From NCBI GenBank assembly GCA_020848035.1, contig JADLAX010000014.1:141826-205825 (forward strand): DNA of 64,000 bases, given 5' to 3'. Shown piece after piece: positions 1 to 8,927 of this stretch (the first letter of the stretch is position 1; each line of letters begins with the position of its first letter). The translations under genes and the position numbers were made by a program. Below the pieces are notes generated by a model. That model did no database searches and had not been told where the DNA came from. It saw nothing but the letters and a program-made list of their open reading frames with translations. This stretch comes from Anaerolineae bacterium. GTDB taxonomy: Bacteria; Chloroflexota; Anaerolineae; Promineifilales; Promineifilaceae.

Positions 1-1
1 C

Positions 2-889
2 GACGTTTTTGAGCAGATCAAGGCGGGCGGGGCCAAGAGCTCCAAAGCCAAGACCACGCTGAACATTGGCGTCGATACGCTGCCCGACCTGCCCAAGCAC
101 TCTGGCGACCGCAACCGGACCAGTCCGTTTGCCTTTACGGGCAACAAGTTTGAGTTCCGTGCGGTTGGTTCCAGCCAATCCATCGCCACCCCGCTCACGG
201 TGTTGAACACAATTGTCGCTGAGTCAATTGATTACATTGCCACGAAGCTGGAAGGTGCGGCTGATTTGGATACGGCGATTCAGAAGCTGCTGCAGGAGAT
301 CATGGTGGAACACGGCCGTATCATCTTCAACGGTGACGGTTATTCCGAAGCGTGGCACACAGAGGCCGAAGAAGTGCGCGGCCTGCCCAACCTGCGCACC
401 TCCGTCGCGGCAATTCCCGAATTTGGCAGTGAAGAAGCCGTCGAGTTGTTCCAGAAATACAACGTGCTCTCGCCGCGTGAAGTAGAAAGCCGCGTGGAAG
501 TGAAGCTGGAGCAGTACGCCAAAGCCGTTATTGTAGAAGCGAAGGTCACCGCCCGCATCGCCAAGACGATGATCTTCCCCGCCGCCATTCGCTACCAAAG
601 CGAACTGGCCACCACCTGCGCCAATCTCAAGGCGGTGGGTTACACCTTCGACACCAACACGCTGGACCGCATGACCGAGCTGGTACGCTGCCTGCAAGAC
701 AGCACCGTCGAGTTGGAAGCCGCTCTGGTCCATGGTGCCGATGACGTGATGGCCGAAGCCGAACACGCCCTGCACAAGTTAATCCCGGCCATGAACACAG
801 TGCGCAGCTACGCCGACATCCTGGAAACCATCGTCGCCGACGACTTGTGGCCGCTGCCCACTTACCAGGAAATGCTCTACATTAAATAA
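2..889 (+). CDS. glnN: Glutamine synthetase type III, C-terminal part (cut by window edge)
   Basis: The reading frame is open from base 2, so only the last 295 residues are present; the family is about 700 residues long. The enzyme makes glutamine from glutamate, ammonia and ATP in the cytosol. The segment [18 protein letters not shown] (residues 36-53 of the fragment) is a hallmark of the GSIII catalytic region, and [10 protein letters not shown] with GLPNLRTS follows in the order expected for GSIII. The C-terminal third is helical and typical of the family. A sensor kinase and an ANTAR regulator follow on the same strand, which suggests, without proving, that the three genes concern nitrogen status. 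Identification is firm; the N-terminus cannot be assessed. Confidence 0.92.
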   Translation, partial: DVFEQIKAGGAKSSKAKTTLNIGVDTLPDLPKHSGDRNRTSPFAFTGNKFEFRAVGSSQSIATPLTVLNTIVAESIDYIATKLEGAADLDTAIQKLLQEIMVEHGRIIFNGDGYSEAWHTEAEEVRGLPNLRTSVAAIPEFGSEEAVELFQKYNVLSPREVESRVEVKLEQYAKAVIVEAKVTARIAKTMIFPAAIRYQSELATTCANLKAVGYTFDTNTLDRMTELVRCLQDSTVELEAALVHGADDVMAEAEHALHKLIPAMNTVRSYADILETIVADDLWPLPTYQEMLYIK

Positions 890-892
890 ACC

Positions 893-967
893 AGTAAAAG
901 AGTGAAAAGTAAAAAGTGGAAAGTGGCAGGTCTACTTTTCACTTTTCACTTTTCACTTATCACTTTC
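893..967. repeat. Heptad palindrome, AGTGAAA word
   Basis: Starts a few bases after the glnN stop. The left side repeats AGTGAAAAGTAAAAAGTGG-like units and the right side repeats their complement (ACTTTTC/ACTTATC) after a short spacer, so the whole can fold into one long imperfect hairpin. The same word recurs at 40.8 kb. It may act as a transcript end for glnN, but no clean U-tract follows. Confidence 0.75.
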
Positions 968-984
968 CCCTTCCTCACTCCTGC

Positions 985-990
985 TATAAT
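985..990 (+). promoter_or_regulatory. Extended -10 box for the sensor kinase, leaderless
   Basis: TGC-TATAAT ends 6 nt before the ATG at 997, so a normal start point would fall on or beside the A of the start codon. There is no Shine-Dalgarno sequence and no room for one. The same CCTGCTATAAT string occurs at 13.99 kb upstream of adenine deaminase. Confidence 0.6.
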
Positions 991-996
991 CCCCCC

Positions 997-2631
997 ATGT
1001 TCCGCCACCAATCCACCCGCCCCCAAGCCATGAGCGCCCTGCGCGAAATTGCCCGCGCGCTCAGCACCGCCTGGGATTTAGACACCACGCTTGATCTCAT
1101 CGTGCGCAAAACCACCGAAGTGATGCACGTAGACTCCTGCACCATCTACCTGCTGGACCCCGACGGCAGCACGCTGCGGCTGCGCGCCACCACCGGGCTG
1201 GCCAATCGGGCCCTGGGCCGGGCCACCCTGGAAATGGGCGAAGGCATGACGGGCTACGCCGTGCAGAGCAATCAGCCGGTTTTTGCCCGCGACGCCCAGC
1301 AGGACCCGCACTTTAAGTGGGTCGACGAAGCCGAGGAGACGCGCTTTGCCTCGCTGCTGGCCGTGCCGCTGGTGATTGAGACCAACGTGATTGGCGCACT
1401 GAACGTGCAAACGCGCCTGCCCTACGATTTTAGCGAGGATGACGTTAGCCTCCTGTCTTTGATCAGTGATATTGCTGCCGGAACGCTGGCTAAGGCCCAA
1501 CTGTATGACAAGCAAACGCGCCAGATCGAGGAGATGCGTGCCCTGGCCCAGGTGAGCGAGGTGGTCACGTCGCCGCAGTACCTGGATGACATTCTGGACG
1601 TGGTGACGGAAATGGCGGCGAAGATGATGGACACGGCCGTTTGCGCCATCTTCCTGCTCAATGAAACCGGCACCCATCTGGAGCTGCGCTCCGCCCGACG
1701 CGACCAAACGCCCTACCAGCATCGCCCGCCCGTCCCGGCCAGCCAGACCGACAGCGTCATTGGCAGCGTGCTGCACACCGGCCAGCCGCTCTACATTGCC
1801 AACGTACAAACCGATGCGCGGTACAAGCGCCAGGCGCTGGCTCGGGAAGAAGGGCTGGTCTCGCTGCTCTCCGTGCCGCTCAGCGTGCGCGACCGGGTGA
1901 TTGGCGTTTTTAACTGCTACAGCACCGAGCCGCGCCAGTTCAGCGAGGAGCAGCAAACGCTGTTTGCCACCCTGGCCAACCAGACCGCCCTGGCGATTGA
2001 AAATGCGCGGTTGGTGACGAATACGGCCGTCATCCGCGAAATGCACCACCGCATCAAAAACAATCTGCAAACCGTGGCCATGCTCATGCAGCTCCAGCTG
2101 GCCGACGCCGATCGATTGGACCCGCGTGAGGTGCTGCAAACCAACATTCACCGCATCCGCAGCATCGCCGCCGTGCACGAAATTTTGTCGGAAAAAGGGT
2201 TCCGCCTGGTGGACGTGAAAGACGTACTGGAGCGGATCAGTCGGGCCACGGCCGAAACGATGACCCATCCCGGCCAGGCGCTCACCATCCGCGTTTTTGG
2301 CGACGCCATCAGCCTGCCCAGCAAACCGGCCACGGCCATTGCCCTGGTAGTCAACGAGCTGGTGCAAAACAGCCTGGAACACGCCTTCGGCGACCGCTCG
2401 CAAGACGGCCAGATCGACATCTCCCTGGGCCGCTCGACCGAGGAGTTCATCATCATCGTGCGCGATAACGGCAGCGGCCTGCCGCCAGAAATTAAGCCGG
2501 GACTTGGGCTGGAAATTGTGGAAACGCTGGTAAAGGAAGATTTAAACGGCCGTCTCAAATTTAACCGTCCACCCCAGGGCGGTACCGAAATCAGCCTTCG
2601 TCTTCCCCGAAGCATTGAGCTGAGCCAGTGA
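997..2631 (+). CDS. GAF-GAF sensor histidine kinase (HisKA_2/HWE-like)
   Basis: 544 residues, cytosolic, no membrane segment. Two GAF domains (about 24-170 and 190-345) are followed by the phosphoacceptor segment MHHRIKNNLQTVAM with the likely His near residue 351, then a HATPase domain with NELVQNSLEHA (N box) and GSGLPPEIKPGLGLEIV (G boxes). This acceptor type is typical of kinases that pair with ANTAR regulators such as the one immediately downstream. The frame is open upstream of 997, but that stretch encodes the repeat, and the -10 box sits just before the ATG at 997, so this start is preferred. The ligand sensed by the GAF domains is unknown; nearby glnN hints at nitrogen. Confidence 0.88.
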   Translation: MFRHQSTRPQAMSALREIARALSTAWDLDTTLDLIVRKTTEVMHVDSCTIYLLDPDGSTLRLRATTGLANRALGRATLEMGEGMTGYAVQSNQPVFARDAQQDPHFKWVDEAEETRFASLLAVPLVIETNVIGALNVQTRLPYDFSEDDVSLLSLISDIAAGTLAKAQLYDKQTRQIEEMRALAQVSEVVTSPQYLDDILDVVTEMAAKMMDTAVCAIFLLNETGTHLELRSARRDQTPYQHRPPVPASQTDSVIGSVLHTGQPLYIANVQTDARYKRQALAREEGLVSLLSVPLSVRDRVIGVFNCYSTEPRQFSEEQQTLFATLANQTALAIENARLVTNTAVIREMHHRIKNNLQTVAMLMQLQLADADRLDPREVLQTNIHRIRSIAAVHEILSEKGFRLVDVKDVLERISRATAETMTHPGQALTIRVFGDAISLPSKPATAIALVVNELVQNSLEHAFGDRSQDGQIDISLGRSTEEFIIIVRDNGSGLPPEIKPGLGLEIVETLVKEDLNGRLKFNRPPQGGTEISLRLPRSIELSQ

Positions 2632-2713
2632 GAGGTGGCAAGTGGCAGGTTGCAAGTAACTTGCGACTTGCGACTTGCTACATGCAACTTACCACTTGCA
2701 ACTTGCCACTTTC
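2632..2713. repeat. Heptad palindrome, GGCAAGT/GCAAGTT word
   Basis: Begins directly after the kinase stop codon: GTGGCAAGTGGCAGGTTGC on one side, ACTTGCGACTTGCTACATGC and ACTTGCCAC on the other. The two halves are reverse complements of one repeated 7-8 nt word. Related copies lie at 26.5 kb and, in direct orientation only, at 45.1 kb. Confidence 0.75.
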
Positions 2714-2717
2714 AAAC

Positions 2718-2723
2718 TACAAT
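2718..2723 (+). promoter_or_regulatory. -10 box for the ANTAR regulator, leaderless
   Basis: TACAAT lies 7 nt before the ATG at 2731, directly after the repeat. No ribosome binding site is visible. This would let the regulator be transcribed separately from the kinase. Confidence 0.45.
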
Positions 2724-2730
2724 CCCGCCC

Positions 2731-3291
2731 ATGCGCATTTTAATTGCCGACGACGAGTCAATCATTCGCATGGGGCTGAAATCGATCCTGCAAGAGTTGG
2801 GTCACGAGGTGCTGGCGGCCACAAACGGCCGTGAAGCGCTGGAAATGGCCCGCCGCCACCGGCCCGACCTGGCCATCTTCGACATCAAAATGCCCTTCAC
2901 CGATGGCCTGCAGGCGGCCAAAGCGCTGTCCAGCTCCCAACCGATGCCCATCCTGCTGCTCACCGCCTTCAGCGAGCAAGATCTGATCGACAAAGCCTCC
3001 GACCTGCCAATTCACGGCTACCTCATCAAGCCGGTCAAACCGGAGGAGCTGGCCGCGGCTATCGCCGTGGCTACCAAAAGGTTTCACGACAGCCAGGTGC
3101 TCAAAGAGGAGGCCGACAAGCTGGCCGACGCCCTGGAAACGCGCAAGCTGCTGGACAAAGCCAAGGCCCGGCTCATGGCCACCGGGCTGAGTGAAGAAGA
3201 GGCGTACAAAACGTTACAGCAGCAGGCGCGGAACGGCCGTATCAGCCTGCGCGCCGTCGCCACCGCCATCCTCAAACAAAAACCCAGCTAA
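2731..3291 (+). CDS. Response regulator with ANTAR RNA-binding output domain
   Basis: 186 residues. The receiver domain begins MRILIADDESIIRMG, with acidic residues DD at 7-8 and the phosphoacceptor Asp51 in AIFDIKMP; the TAF and KPVKPEEL segments complete it. The last 60 residues (about 125-180) form the coiled coil and three-helix ANTAR fold (KAKARLMATGLSEEEAYKTL), which in the AmiR/NasR/EutV family binds two-hairpin RNA leaders and prevents termination. Partner of the upstream HisKA_2 kinase by position and domain type. Possible targets are nitrogen genes, which is inference. The start at 2731 is set by the family's usual N-terminus; the frame upstream runs through the repeat. Confidence 0.9.
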   Translation: MRILIADDESIIRMGLKSILQELGHEVLAATNGREALEMARRHRPDLAIFDIKMPFTDGLQAAKALSSSQPMPILLLTAFSEQDLIDKASDLPIHGYLIKPVKPEELAAAIAVATKRFHDSQVLKEEADKLADALETRKLLDKAKARLMATGLSEEEAYKTLQQQARNGRISLRAVATAILKQKPS

Positions 3292-3309
3292 CCCTCAGAT
3301 GCCCACCGC

Positions 3310-3327
3310 CCGCATCTGAGGATGCGG
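3310..3327. repeat. Short hairpin repeat, copy 1
   Basis: CCGCATC-TGAG-GATGCGG followed by CTCCGCCAATTCC. A second copy with 9-bp arms lies at 15889-15910, also followed by CTCCGCAAATTCC, so arms and flank are repeated together. Confidence 0.6.
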
Positions 3328-3345
3328 ACTCCGCCAATTCCGATC

Positions 3346-3380
3346 AAAAAACGCCCTCCCCAGAACCTGGAGAGGGCGTT
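3346..3380 (-). terminator. Rho-independent terminator of clpC
   Basis: Read on the minus strand: an 8-bp G+C-rich stem (ACGCCCTC with GAGGGCGT) followed by a run of six T. It lies between the convergent ends of the ANTAR gene and clpC and could serve both. Confidence 0.75.
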
Positions 3381-3403
3381 TGAATTTTAGCTATTGGCCG
3401 CTC

Positions 3404-5881
3404 TTACGCGTCCAGCGATTCTTCAACCGGCTGCGCCACATCCAACGTAGCATCTTCGGCCCGCTGGAACACCAGCTGGTCATCCACCTCGTCGATGTGC
3501 ACCATGTCCCCGGCGTTAAACTCACCTTTCAGCAGCTTCACCGACAGCGGGCTCTCGACAAAACGCTGCAGCGCGCGGCGCAACGGCCGTGCCCCAAAGT
3601 CCTGATCAAAACCCTGCTTGGCCAGCCAGCGCTGGGCCGCTTCCGTTAGAATAATGGACAGGCCACCCTGCTCAGACAGGCGCTCCTGCACCTCTTTCAT
3701 TTGCAGCGTCACAATTTCTACCACGTGCGCTTCGCTCAGCGGCTCAAAGATGATGATCTCATCGATCCGGTTGATAAACTCCGGCCGGAATGTCTTCTTG
3801 AGCGCATCCTCGATTCGCTTGTGGTCTTTTGCTTCGTCCCCGTCGCGGGTACCGGCAAAGCCAAGCGCCCCGGAGCTTTTCACGAAGCTCGTACCCACGT
3901 TGCTAGTCATCACAATCACGGTGTTGCGGAAGTTCACCAGACGACCCTGACCATCGGTGAGACGGCCGTCATCCAACAATTGCAGCAGCGCATTCCACAC
4001 GTCCGGGTGGGCCTTCTCGATCTCATCGAAGAGGACGACAGAATACGGCCGTCTTCGCACCTGCTCCGTCAACTGGCCACCCTGGTCGTAACCCACATAC
4101 CCGGGAGGCGCCCCAAACAGGCGGCTGACGGTGTGCTGCTCGCGGTACTCGCTCATGTCGACCCGAATCAACGCATCCTCGTCATCAAAGAGAAACTCGG
4201 CCAGCGCTTTGGCCAGCTCGGTTTTACCCACGCCAGAGCTGCCCAGGAAGATAAAGGAACCAATCGGCCGTCGTGGATCGGCTAGGCCAGACCGGCTGCG
4301 GCGGATGGCGTCCGACAGCGCGATAATCGCCTTGTCTTGCCCCACGATGCGCTCGTGCAGCCGCTCTTCCATTTGCAGCAGCTTCTCGGCTTCCGTTTCC
4401 ATCATCTGCGTAATTGGAATGCCGGTCCACGAAGCCACCACCCCGGCAATATCATCCTCAGTGACCACCTCATCCAGCTCGTTTTCCGCCTGCCACTTTT
4501 CGCGGGCGGCGGCAAACTCGCCTTCCAGGCGCAGCCGTTCGGCGCGTACCGTCGCGGCGCGTTCATAGTCACGCACCGTGTGGGCTTCTTCCTCTTCGGT
4601 GGTCAGCTTATCCAGCTCCACCTTGAGCATTTTTAAATCGTTGGGCAGCGTGTGCAGCGCCACGCGCAGCTTGGCTGCCGCCTCATCCATCAGGTCAATC
4701 GCCTTGTCCGGCAGTCGGCGGTCCATCACGTACCGCTGCGACAGCTTCACGGCAGCCACCAGCGCCTCGTCGGCATAGGTCACCTTGTGGTGCAGCTCGT
4801 ACCGATTGCGCAGCCCGCGCAGCATTTCAACCGTGTCCTCGGCCGATGGCTCATCCACAAATACCGGGGCAAATCGCCGCTCCAACGCACTGTCTTTTTC
4901 GATGTACTGGCGATATTCATCCAGCGTGGTGGCCCCCACACATTGCAGTTCGCCACGGGCCAGGGCCGGTTTGAGCATATTGCTGGCATCCATTGCCCCC
5001 TGCGCCGAACCCGCACCGACAACGGTATGCAGCTCGTCGATGAACAGGATGATCTCGCCCTGAGCCCGCTGAATTTCTTCCATCGAGGCCTTGAGGCGCT
5101 CTTCAAACTCGCCCCGGAAGCGGCTGCCCGCAATCATCGCGCCCAAATCGAGCGAGACGACCTTTTTGTTGAGCAGGTTCTCCGGCACGTCATTTTTGTT
5201 GATCTTCTGCGCCAGCCCTTCCACGATGGCAGTTTTACCTACCCCCGCTTCACCGATGAGCACCGGGTTGTTTTTGGTGCGGCGGCTGAGCACCTGCACC
5301 ACGCGCAAAATTTCATCATCCCGGCCGATAACCGGGTCCAGCTTGCCTTCGCGGGCCAACTGGGTCAGGTCGCGGCTGTATTTGTCCAGGGTGCGGTAGC
5401 GGCTTTCCGCCTGCCGATCCGTCACCCGTGCGCCGCCGCGCAGTTCCTGGATGCTGTTCAGCACCCGGTCTCGCGAGACGCCAAACTCCTGCAAAATGCG
5501 GGCCGATGGCGTGTTACGCTCGCTCAAAATGGCCAGGAAAAGATGTTCAGTCGAGATGAACTCATCTTTTAAGCGGTTGGCTTCTCCCTGGGCCAGTTCT
5601 AAAACGGTGCGAATGCGCGGTGTGTAGAAAATTTGCCCGACACCCCCGCCATACACCGAAACTTTTGGACTGTTGCGTAACTCTTCCTGCAGTCGCTGCT
5701 GAATGGCAGCAGCATCAACTTTCAGCTGATCAAGCAGTTGAGGAACAGCGCCATCTTCTTGCCGCATCAGGGCCAGGAAAAGATGTTCGGTATCGACCTG
5801 GGTATGGCCGTATTCCTGGGTGAGTTCGTAAGCACGAGCGGCCGCATCCTGGGCACGTTCCGTAAATCTGTCAAATCGCAT
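3404..5881 (-). CDS. clpC: ATP-dependent Clp protease ATPase subunit ClpC
   Basis: 825 residues, the usual ClpC length. It unfolds proteins for ClpP or refolds them. Order: two Clp N-terminal repeats (1-145); first AAA module with Walker A GEAGVGKT near 209; a short UVR-type middle domain (about 427-460) rather than the long ClpB coiled coil, which is why ClpC is preferred; second AAA module with Walker A GSSGVGKT near 547; and the ClpB_D2-small C-terminal domain. The start [11 protein letters not shown] is chosen because it matches the family; a 20-residue upstream extension is possible but unlike homologues. The DNA has no ACGGCCGT copy between about 4.05 and 5.95 kb, a long gap for this region. 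Confidence 0.93.
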   Translation of the reverse strand: MRFDRFTERAQDAAARAYELTQEYGHTQVDTEHLFLALMRQEDGAVPQLLDQLKVDAAAIQQRLQEELRNSPKVSVYGGGVGQIFYTPRIRTVLELAQGEANRLKDEFISTEHLFLAILSERNTPSARILQEFGVSRDRVLNSIQELRGGARVTDRQAESRYRTLDKYSRDLTQLAREGKLDPVIGRDDEILRVVQVLSRRTKNNPVLIGEAGVGKTAIVEGLAQKINKNDVPENLLNKKVVSLDLGAMIAGSRFRGEFEERLKASMEEIQRAQGEIILFIDELHTVVGAGSAQGAMDASNMLKPALARGELQCVGATTLDEYRQYIEKDSALERRFAPVFVDEPSAEDTVEMLRGLRNRYELHHKVTYADEALVAAVKLSQRYVMDRRLPDKAIDLMDEAAAKLRVALHTLPNDLKMLKVELDKLTTEEEEAHTVRDYERAATVRAERLRLEGEFAAAREKWQAENELDEVVTEDDIAGVVASWTGIPITQMMETEAEKLLQMEERLHERIVGQDKAIIALSDAIRRSRSGLADPRRPIGSFIFLGSSGVGKTELAKALAEFLFDDEDALIRVDMSEYREQHTVSRLFGAPPGYVGYDQGGQLTEQVRRRPYSVVLFDEIEKAHPDVWNALLQLLDDGRLTDGQGRLVNFRNTVIVMTSNVGTSFVKSSGALGFAGTRDGDEAKDHKRIEDALKKTFRPEFINRIDEIIIFEPLSEAHVVEIVTLQMKEVQERLSEQGGLSIILTEAAQRWLAKQGFDQDFGARPLRRALQRFVESPLSVKLLKGEFNAGDMVHIDEVDDQLVFQRAEDATLDVAQPVEESLDA

Positions 5882-6020
5882 GTTTATTTCCTTGTGTCTG
5901 ATTAGGCCACAGATTTTGCGGGTTTCATCCGAGAAACACACTGCGGCAAATTACGGCCGTTACTTTACCCGCTAATAATAGGATTCGCGTAAGAATACGG
6001 CCGTTTTTTGTTAACAGATT

Positions 6021-6446
6021 CTAAAGCACCCGGATGCCGTCCATTTCTTCATAGCCATCCCCCCAGACCATAATTTTGAACGGCGTCACTTCGATGAGGC
6101 GCCAGGTGGTGCTGTTGTCGTAGCGAAAATCCCACTCGTATTTGTGATAGAAATAATCGCCCAGCACCTCGACCGTGCCGCGATCGGCCACGTGGGCTTC
6201 GCCTTCGATGATGACCACACTTTGCGTATCGGGTAATGAGAGGGAGACAGCCTGGTTGTGGTACATGTTGACAAACTTTTGGGTGTCGCTGCCGGTGGCG
6301 AAGTAGATTTTGCCATCGAGCCAGATAAACCAGAGGGGGGCCAGGTGCGGACGGCCGTCGAAGCGCACGGTGGCCAACCAGATGGTCGTTTCGCGCCCCA
6401 ATCGTCCTTCAATGGCTCGCCAGCGTTCCGGGTTTCGTCGTCTCAC
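6021..6446 (-). CDS. PPOX-family flavin/F420-dependent protein
   Basis: 141 residues with the split-barrel fold of pyridoxamine-5'-phosphate oxidase relatives: WLATVRFDGRPHLAPLWFIW is the typical first strand pair, and YFATGSDTQKFVNM the second. Members bind FMN or F420 and reduce small molecules or remove reactive species; the substrate is not predictable here. The start is GTG at 6446, preceded by TATAAT at 6454-6459 with only 7 nt between, so the mRNA is probably leaderless. Two ACGGCCGT copies lie downstream between this gene and clpC. Confidence 0.8.
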   Translation of the reverse strand: MRRRNPERWRAIEGRLGRETTIWLATVRFDGRPHLAPLWFIWLDGKIYFATGSDTQKFVNMYHNQAVSLSLPDTQSVVIIEGEAHVADRGTVEVLGDYFYHKYEWDFRYDNSTTWRLIEVTPFKIMVWGDGYEEMDGIRVL

Positions 6447-6453
6447 AGGAGAG

Positions 6454-6459
6454 ATTATA
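6454..6459 (-). promoter_or_regulatory. -10 box of the PPOX gene, leaderless GTG start
   Basis: On the minus strand TATAAT is followed by 7 nt and then GTG. The sequence CTCTCCT in between is pyrimidine-rich and cannot act as a Shine-Dalgarno. Confidence 0.6.
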
Positions 6460-6472
6460 CGAAAAAATTTGG

Positions 6473-6550
6473 CAATCGGTAAACGGTAATCGGTGGCCGA
6501 TGAACGGTAATCAATTTACCGATTACGGATTACCGATTACTGTTTACGGA
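6473..6550. repeat. Heptad palindrome, GGTAATC word
   Basis: Units such as GGTAAAC, GGTAATC and GGCCGAT run on one side, and GATTACC repeats on the other (TTACCGATTACGGATTACC). The right half runs into the murI 3' end and encodes its last residues (SVNSNR) and stop. The same word recurs at 7.4, 39.9, 45.9 and 50.3 kb. Confidence 0.8.
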
Positions 6551-7351
6551 TAGCCGGTCACCTTCCCACACGGCCGTTTCCACCCCAACATCAGTCAGCC
6601 CCAGCAGCCGTTCAACCTGTTGGGCATACGGTTCGGCCGCGCCAGTGGTGAGGAAACGCACGCCGCCGGGCTGGTCAGCGTCGGCGAGCAGGTTGTGCTG
6701 GCGCAGCACCACGCCGGTTTGGCGGGCCACGGCCGGGGCGGGATCGATGATGGTGACGGCCGTTCCCACAATCCCTTCCACCACCGGCAGCACAAACGGG
6801 TAATGGGTGCAGCCCAGCACCACCGTGTCTACTCCCGCCGCCAGCATGGGTGCCAGCGCCCGCTGCAAAATGTGGTGCACCGCCGCGCTGTCCAGCCGCC
6901 CCGCTTCAATTTCCGGCACCAGGCCCACGCACGGATCTTCCCAAACCGACACGCCCTGGGCATATTTGGCCGTCAGCCGGGCGTAACGCTCGCTGGCAAA
7001 GGTGCCACCCGTGGCCAAAATGCCCACCTTGCCGCTTTGGGTCTGCCCGGCGGCTGGCTTGACGGCCGGTTCCATGCCCACAAACGGCACAGCAAACTGC
7101 TCACGCAGCAGGCTCAGCGCCGCCGCCGAGGCGGTGTTGCAGGCAATCACAATCGCCTTAGCCTTCAGTTGCAGAAAAAAGTGGGTGATGCCCTGGCTAA
7201 ACTGGATGATTTCCTGGGCCGAGCGGGAGCCGTAGGGCACATGCCCCTGGTCGGCCAGGTAGATGAACTGCTCCGCAGGCAGCTGCGCCCGCAAGTGGCG
7301 CAGCACCGACAGACCGCCTACACCTGAGTCAAATACGCCGATAGGTGCCAT
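6530..7351 (-). CDS. murI: Glutamate racemase
   Basis: 273 residues. It interconverts L- and D-glutamate for peptidoglycan synthesis in the cytosol. The N-terminus IGVFDSGVGGLSV is the family signature; the two catalytic cysteines are Cys71 in ACNTAS and Cys181 in GCTHYP. The final residues SVNSNR come from the GGTAATC repeat, so the native C-terminus was probably altered by repeat growth. No Shine-Dalgarno precedes the ATG at 7351; the sequence just upstream is the next repeat, which also separates it from the hydrolase gene. Confidence 0.93.
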   Translation of the reverse strand: MAPIGVFDSGVGGLSVLRHLRAQLPAEQFIYLADQGHVPYGSRSAQEIIQFSQGITHFFLQLKAKAIVIACNTASAAALSLLREQFAVPFVGMEPAVKPAAGQTQSGKVGILATGGTFASERYARLTAKYAQGVSVWEDPCVGLVPEIEAGRLDSAAVHHILQRALAPMLAAGVDTVVLGCTHYPFVLPVVEGIVGTAVTIIDPAPAVARQTGVVLRQHNLLADADQPGGVRFLTTGAAEPYAQQVERLLGLTDVGVETAVWEGDRLSVNSNR

Positions 7352-7354
7352 TTG

Positions 7355-7420
7355 GGTAATCCGTGGTCGGTAATCGGTTATCGGTAAACGGTTCAGCGAT
7401 TACCGATAACTGATCACCGG
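7355..7420. repeat. Heptad palindrome, GGTAATC word
   Basis: GGTAATCCGTGGTCGGTAAT on the left and GATTACCGATAACTGATCACC on the right. It fills the junction between the murI start and the end of the upstream hydrolase, whose last codons (VISYR) and stop are read from it. Confidence 0.8.
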
Positions 7421-8158
7421 CTCAGACGCCGCTTCGACCAGCCCGCGAAACAGGCCGAGCATCGGCGGTACGTTGTGGATGAGGTTTTCGGGGTGCCACT
7501 GCACGCCGATGGCGTAGGGATGACCAATCACCTCCACACCTTCGATGAGGCCATCGGGGGCAACGGCCGTTGCCCGCAAACTGTCTGCCAAACGGCGAAT
7601 GCCTTGATGGTGCAGGCTGTTGACGGCCGTTTCCGTAATCCCCAACTGCCGCGCCAGCAAAGAATCGGGGGCGATGGTGACCGGGTGCGCCAGGTAATTG
7701 CGCGGATGGCTGTGCACGTGCTCGTGGTGCATCGCCTGGGGCATGAGCTGCTCCACATCTTCCCACAGCGAGCCGCCGAGGGCCACGTTCAGCACCTGCA
7801 AGCCGCGGCAGATGGCCAGGAGCGGTTTTTGCTGGGCAACGGCCGTCCGCGCCACCACCAGCTCCACCCGATCCCGATCCTCGTCAATGCCGCCTACGGT
7901 GGGGTGCCCATCGCCGTGGTACACGCTGGGATCGATATCGCCGCCGCCGGGCAGCAAAATGCCGTCCATTTGCTGGATCACATCGTGCAAATCGGCCTCG
8001 CTCAGCCCCAGCGGAATCATCACCGGCACGCCGCCTGCCGCCGCAATGGCTTGCAAGTAAGAGGGCATCAGCCCCAAAATATCAAGCGCTGGACTATCGC
8101 CAGTCTGTTTACGGTAGGTGGTGCACCCAATTAACGGTTTACGATTCATTGCACTCAT
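7400..8158 (-). CDS. Class I glutamine amidotransferase-like hydrolase (peptidase C26, PuuD-like)
   Basis: 252 residues. Families with this fold hydrolyse gamma-glutamyl bonds, for example gamma-glutamyl-GABA in putrescine use. The nucleophile Cys117 sits in LLAICRGLQVLNVALGG, and the catalytic His in GVQWHPENL. PGGGDIDP forms the expected oxyanion-side loop. The start at 8158 has GGAGAAGGG upstream; a second ATG at 8149 is possible. The last residues, VISYR, are encoded by the repeat at 7355-7420. Lying upstream of murI on the same strand, it may share a transcript, though the repeat between them could end or process it. Confidence 0.85.
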   Translation of the reverse strand: MSAMNRKPLIGCTTYRKQTGDSPALDILGLMPSYLQAIAAAGGVPVMIPLGLSEADLHDVIQQMDGILLPGGGDIDPSVYHGDGHPTVGGIDEDRDRVELVVARTAVAQQKPLLAICRGLQVLNVALGGSLWEDVEQLMPQAMHHEHVHSHPRNYLAHPVTIAPDSLLARQLGITETAVNSLHHQGIRRLADSLRATAVAPDGLIEGVEVIGHPYAIGVQWHPENLIHNVPPMLGLFRGLVEAASEPVISYR

Positions 8159-8181
8159 GCCCTTCTCCAAAATGTGGGAAC

Positions 8182-8212
8182 AAAAAAGGGTGAAAGCTTG
8201 GCGCTTTCACCC
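8182..8212 (-). terminator. Rho-independent terminator after rplS
   Basis: 10-bp perfect stem (GGGTGAAAGC with GCTTTCACCC) followed on the minus strand by six T. It ends the rplS transcript before the hydrolase gene. Confidence 0.85.
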
Positions 8213-8310
8213 AGTTTTTGGTGCCAGATAGATCATCTGGTTTGGCGACACCATTTAAACCATGCTCAGCGGTATCGGTGGGATACGGCCGTAACACAGC
8301 AAAAATCGAA

Positions 8311-8664
8311 CTAAAACTCCCGCTTTTCCCGCAAACGCGCCGATTTACCGGTACGATCACGCAGGTAATAAAGCTGAGCCCGGCGCACATACGCATGACG
8401 ATGCACATCAATTTTTTCAATACGGGGGGAGTTCATCAGGAAAGTACGTTCCACGCCGACACCGTTGGAGGCAATACGGCGCACCGTAAAGTTGCTGTTG
8501 TTGCCGCTGCGGCGCATGCGAATGACCGTACCACGCACGATTTGGGAACGTTCATTACGCTCACCCACGTTAATCCGCACATGAACCGTTACATCATCAC
8601 CCACGTTGAGTTCCGGCAACGATTCTTTTTGTTCATCAAAAGCTTTGAGCAGTAAGTCAGACAT
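8311..8664 (-). CDS. rplS: 50S ribosomal protein L19
   Basis: 117 residues from MSDLLLKAFDEQ. L19 lies at the 30S-50S interface. VGDDVTVHVRINVGERNERSQ, VRGTVIRMRRSG, the ERTFLMNSPRIEKIDV segment and the basic RRAQLYYLRDRTGKSARL ending all match the family. The start at 8664 has GGAGAAGGAATT just upstream; an earlier in-frame Met is rejected for lack of a site. The usual partners (rpsP, trmD) are absent, so rplS appears to stand alone, with its own terminator at 8182-8212. Confidence 0.95.
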   Translation of the reverse strand: MSDLLLKAFDEQKESLPELNVGDDVTVHVRINVGERNERSQIVRGTVIRMRRSGNNSNFTVRRIASNGVGVERTFLMNSPRIEKIDVHRHAYVRRAQLYYLRDRTGKSARLREKREF

Positions 8665-8751
8665 AATTCCTTCTCCGGCGGCCAAAATCCGCGAATTTAT
8701 CGTATAGTGTGATGAGCAATTAGCAGTTTAGTTTGCACTTTCACATAAAGA

Positions 8752-8770
8752 TAGCCCGCACGGCGGGCTA
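8752..8770 (-). terminator. Hairpin upstream of rplS, possible terminator
   Basis: 8-bp stem TAGCCCGC with GCGGGCTA and a 3-nt loop. On the minus strand it is followed only by ATCTTTATG, a weak T-tract, so it may be a back-up terminator for the upstream small gene. Confidence 0.4.
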
Positions 8771-8863
8771 GAGGGGCAAATATAACACGAGAACGGCCGC
8801 TTAGCAAGAACTTTCTTGGCGAAAATTTGGTAAACAACAGGCCGGGCCGGGCACGTCTGGGAA

Positions 8864-8892
8864 CAAAAAAACTCCAACACATGGTTGGAGCT
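8864..8892 (-). terminator. Rho-independent terminator of the 65-aa gene
   Basis: Stem CTCCAAC with GTTGGAG and a 5-nt loop, followed on the minus strand by seven T. It lies about 35 nt after the stop of the small conserved protein. Confidence 0.8.
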
Positions 8893-8927
8893 TTCCCTAT
8901 CTTTATTCTGGTGAAAGAAGCCGGGCT

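Noticed and set aside
916..996. N-terminal extension of the first sensor kinase
   Set aside because: Encodes the AGTGAAA repeat and would place the -10 box inside the gene.
1078..2403. 441-residue open frame on the minus strand across the sensor kinase gene
   Set aside because: Shadow of the high-G+C kinase gene; His/Gln/Gly-rich composition and no family motifs.
4652..5572. 306-residue open frame opposite clpC
   Set aside because: Antisense shadow; the ClpC frame has all AAA motifs.
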